Positions 62,664-64,000 of a DNA stretch of 64,000 nt are shown here, piece by piece. The position numbers were made by a program, and so were the translations under genes. Positions within the stretch are counted from its first letter, which is position 1. Each line of letters begins with the position of its first letter. Below the pieces are notes generated by a model, which ran no database searches, was not told the DNA's origin, and saw only the letters and a list, made by a program, of their open reading frames with translations. Source of the stretch: Bradyrhizobium ivorense (GTDB lineage Bacteria; Pseudomonadota; Alphaproteobacteria; Rhizobiales; Xanthobacteraceae); assembly GCF_900696085.1 (NCBI RefSeq), contig NZ_CAADFC020000028.1, forward strand, positions 124,001-188,000, given 5' to 3'.

Positions 62664-62864
62664 TCACTCGTTGCCTTTCGGACCGCCGTGATAGGCGTAG
62701 GGATCAGGCGCTGCCGACCGTTCCGCGCCTTGCTGGTCAGCCGAATAGCTGCCCGCGTGGGTCATCGCCACGTGAGGCCGATAGGACGCGGCGCTCGCGA
62801 CGGCTGGCACGGCGAGTGCCGCGAGCATGGCGGCCGCTGCGATGGTGATCGAAGTCTTTCTCAT
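62664..62864 (-). CDS. Small secreted protein of unknown function
   Basis: 66 residues from the ATG at 62864, preceded by ACAGGAGACG. The signal peptide is clear (MRKTSITIAAAAMLAALAVP up to SAAS). The mature part of about 40 residues is polar with several His, Tyr and Gly and ends in HGGPKGNE. It is too short for a domain call. It is a separate gene from the glycine-rich one upstream, despite an open frame joining them in shadow. Confidence 0.65.
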   Translation of the reverse strand: MRKTSITIAAAAMLAALAVPAVASAASYRPHVAMTHAGSYSADQQGAERSAAPDPYAYHGGPKGNE

Positions 62865-63103
62865 GGTCGTCTCCTGTTGTGAGCCCCGACGGATGATCTG
62901 ATCGTCCAGCCGCGACATGAAACGCGGCGATCCGGCGGGCTCTGCAGCTGCAGATAGGGCTGCCCCGGATGCAATCCCAATGAATTGGAGTTCAGAGATG
63001 TCACTTTGAATTGACGCCGGTGATTGGATCCGCCGCCGGTCCGGATCGGCTTGATGAAATCCGGACCGAGGCAGCGAACAGCAGGCAGCGAACAGCAATG
63101 AGA

Positions 63104-63550
63104 CTAGCTGCAGCTCAGCGGCAGCGGCGTATCGGGGTGCAGGTCGTACCAGTCGTAGCAATCTGAATCGCCGTAGAAGCCGTAATAGCCAGGCGAGTAG
63201 CGACCGAAATGGTGAATGGCATGGTGGACGCCCGTGCCGTAGGCATGCTCGCCGCGGCCGATGTGATCCCCGCCGAGCCCGGCGGCGCTGCCGACATGCA
63301 TGCCGCTGCCGAAGCCGCCGAGATGTGTGACAGCAGTGCCACCGCCGAGACGCGCGCCGCCGCCGAAGCCGCCGACATGCGCACCACCGCCGCCGAAACC
63401 ACCCACGTGGCCGCCGCCGCCAAAGCCGCCACCGAAGCCGCCGCCATGGCCGCCACCGCCACCTCCGCCGCCGCGTGCATCGGCCGCACCCACCGCCACG
63501 ACTGTCGCAACCGCAGCGGTTGCCAGGATCATCAGCACTCGTTTCATCAT
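63104..63550 (-). CDS. Secreted glycine-rich protein
   Basis: 148 residues from the ATG at 63550 or the next ATG at 63547, after AGGAGTGTC. A signal peptide ends near GAADARG. The mature part is a long glycine-rich region (GGG, GGFGGG and HVGG repeats) of about 90 residues followed by a Tyr/His/Asp-rich end with Cys (GYYGFYGDSDCYDWYDLHP). Such proteins are often surface or wall-linked. Function unknown. Confidence 0.65.
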   Translation of the reverse strand: MMKRVLMILATAAVATVVAVGAADARGGGGGGGGHGGGFGGGFGGGGHVGGFGGGGAHVGGFGGGARLGGGTAVTHLGGFGSGMHVGSAAGLGGDHIGRGEHAYGTGVHHAIHHFGRYSPGYYGFYGDSDCYDWYDLHPDTPLPLSCS

Positions 63551-63888
63551 GACACTCCTTTCCGTGTCGAAGCGTCCGGCGATCGATGCCGACTTGCGTG
63601 TCGCAGTGCCGCCGCGCCTCGTGATGATCAAGAAGGTAGGAGCGGCGAACAGCCACGCCATTAAATTCGCCATCAAGAATGCATGAAGCAGGCGGCATCC
63701 CGACAAGTTGAGGCAGTGCACCTGTGCAGTCGGATTTTGATGCGCCTCACCGTCGGTTCAAAAACAACGAGCGGGCCGGAACATGATTCCGGGCCCGCTC
63801 GTCGGACAATTCCGCTGAGCGATCGGCGCCCGGACCTTCAGTTGCTCGCATGCGAGCAGAATGCGGAACGGGCGCGCTGAGTCTGCGG
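63551..63888. other. Intergenic region before the right-edge gene
   Basis: Apart from the terminator hairpin at 63760-63802 and the presumed promoter of the glycine-rich gene, I see no gene here. The frames on both strands are shadows of the glycine-rich gene or lack ribosome binding sites. Confidence 0.5.
63760..63802 (-). terminator. Rho-independent terminator of the right-edge gene
   Basis: An 11-bp GC-rich stem, extended by four pairs with one bulged base, is formed by ACGAGCGGGCC (63767-63777) and GGCCCGCTCGT (63792-63802). On the minus strand it is followed by TTGTTTTT. It lies about 90 bases after the stop codon of the partial gene. Confidence 0.75.
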
Positions 63889-64000
63889 TCAGTAGGCGCC
63901 CGCATAGGGCTCGCAGGGCACGTTGTCGCCGGTCCACGGCGCGGTCGCAAACGCGCCGACGCGCGGCGCCGGAACGCAGGCACGGCCATCGACCACGATG
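63889..64000 (-). CDS. C-terminal fragment of a protein cut by the right edge
   Basis: The last 36 codons of a minus-strand gene are visible, ending with a TGA at 63889-63891. The visible end is Cys- and Pro-containing (GRACVPAPRVGAF, then NVPCEPYAGAY), typical of a small secreted protein. A good terminator follows. The start lies beyond the window, so nothing more can be said. Confidence 0.6.
   Translation of the reverse strand, partial: IVVDGRACVPAPRVGAFATAPWTGDNVPCEPYAGAY

Noticed and set aside
63300..63686. A proline-rich frame on the plus strand over the glycine-rich gene
   Set aside because: Poly-Pro is the antisense of poly-Gly (GGC/GCC codons). The minus-strand gene has a signal peptide and a ribosome binding site.
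62664..63698. A 344-codon minus-strand frame joining the two small secreted proteins
   Set aside because: The upstream part is in a different frame from the glycine-rich gene and looks like shadow. The small gene has its own ribosome binding site and signal peptide from 62864.

Overview
The window reads as a chromosomal segment of a GC-rich alphaproteobacterium. Bradyrhizobium or a close relative is the best guess. This rests on the codon bias, the imp-type order of the type VI secretion genes, the UPF0014/FetB, DctA and class III cyclase families, and intergenic palindromes of the kind common in that group. There is no rRNA, no tRNA and no phage or transposase gene, so the assignment is an inference.

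Layout. (1) About 0.5-17.4 kb is an envelope and signalling region. It holds a membrane-anchored class III nucleotide cyclase with periplasmic-type repeats, a proline-rich membrane protein, a free-standing DUF4384 protein, a caspase-like protein with a DUF4384 tail, an OmpA-domain protein, a beta-propeller/NlpC-like protein, a double-barrel porin, a second caspase-like protein with a long charged coiled coil, and a DUF4424 protein. A 228-bp MITE-like palindromic element lies at 12.4-12.7 kb. (2) 17.5-44.5 kb is a nearly complete type VI secretion system (T6SS) in two divergent arms. The minus arm reads vgrG, a DUF6931-like gene, tagH (FHA), tssK, tssL (with OmpA domain), tssM, tagF, a PP2C phosphatase and a Ser/Thr kinase. 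The plus arm starts with a candidate papain-like effector, then tssA, tssB, tssC, hcp, tssE, tssF, tssG, clpV and two small genes. Kinase, phosphatase, FHA protein and TagF together are the parts of the known threonine-phosphorylation control switch. I see no TssJ lipoprotein, TagJ or PAAR protein. (3) 44.6-47.4 kb carries a SAM methyltransferase and a third caspase-like protein. (4) 48.0-54.6 kb is a catabolic operon (intradiol dioxygenase, SDR, BKACE, MDR reductase, cupin, DctA). It is divergent from a LacI-type regulator, with three operator-like palindromes spaced exactly 22 bp apart between them. (5) 54.7-64 kb carries two low-complexity secreted proteins flanking a FetAB-like ABC exporter, a small conserved protein and an RND efflux pair, then small secreted glycine-rich proteins and a gene cut off by the right edge.

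The most interesting material is the candidate papain-like effector opposite vgrG, the reuse of a DUF4384-type module in the T6SS kinase, a caspase and a stand-alone protein, the three caspase-like proteins around the T6SS, and the phased operator array with its dioxygenase-BKACE operon. Start codons were re-chosen wherever the longest frame began at a TTG or GTG upstream of a better ATG or ribosome binding site.
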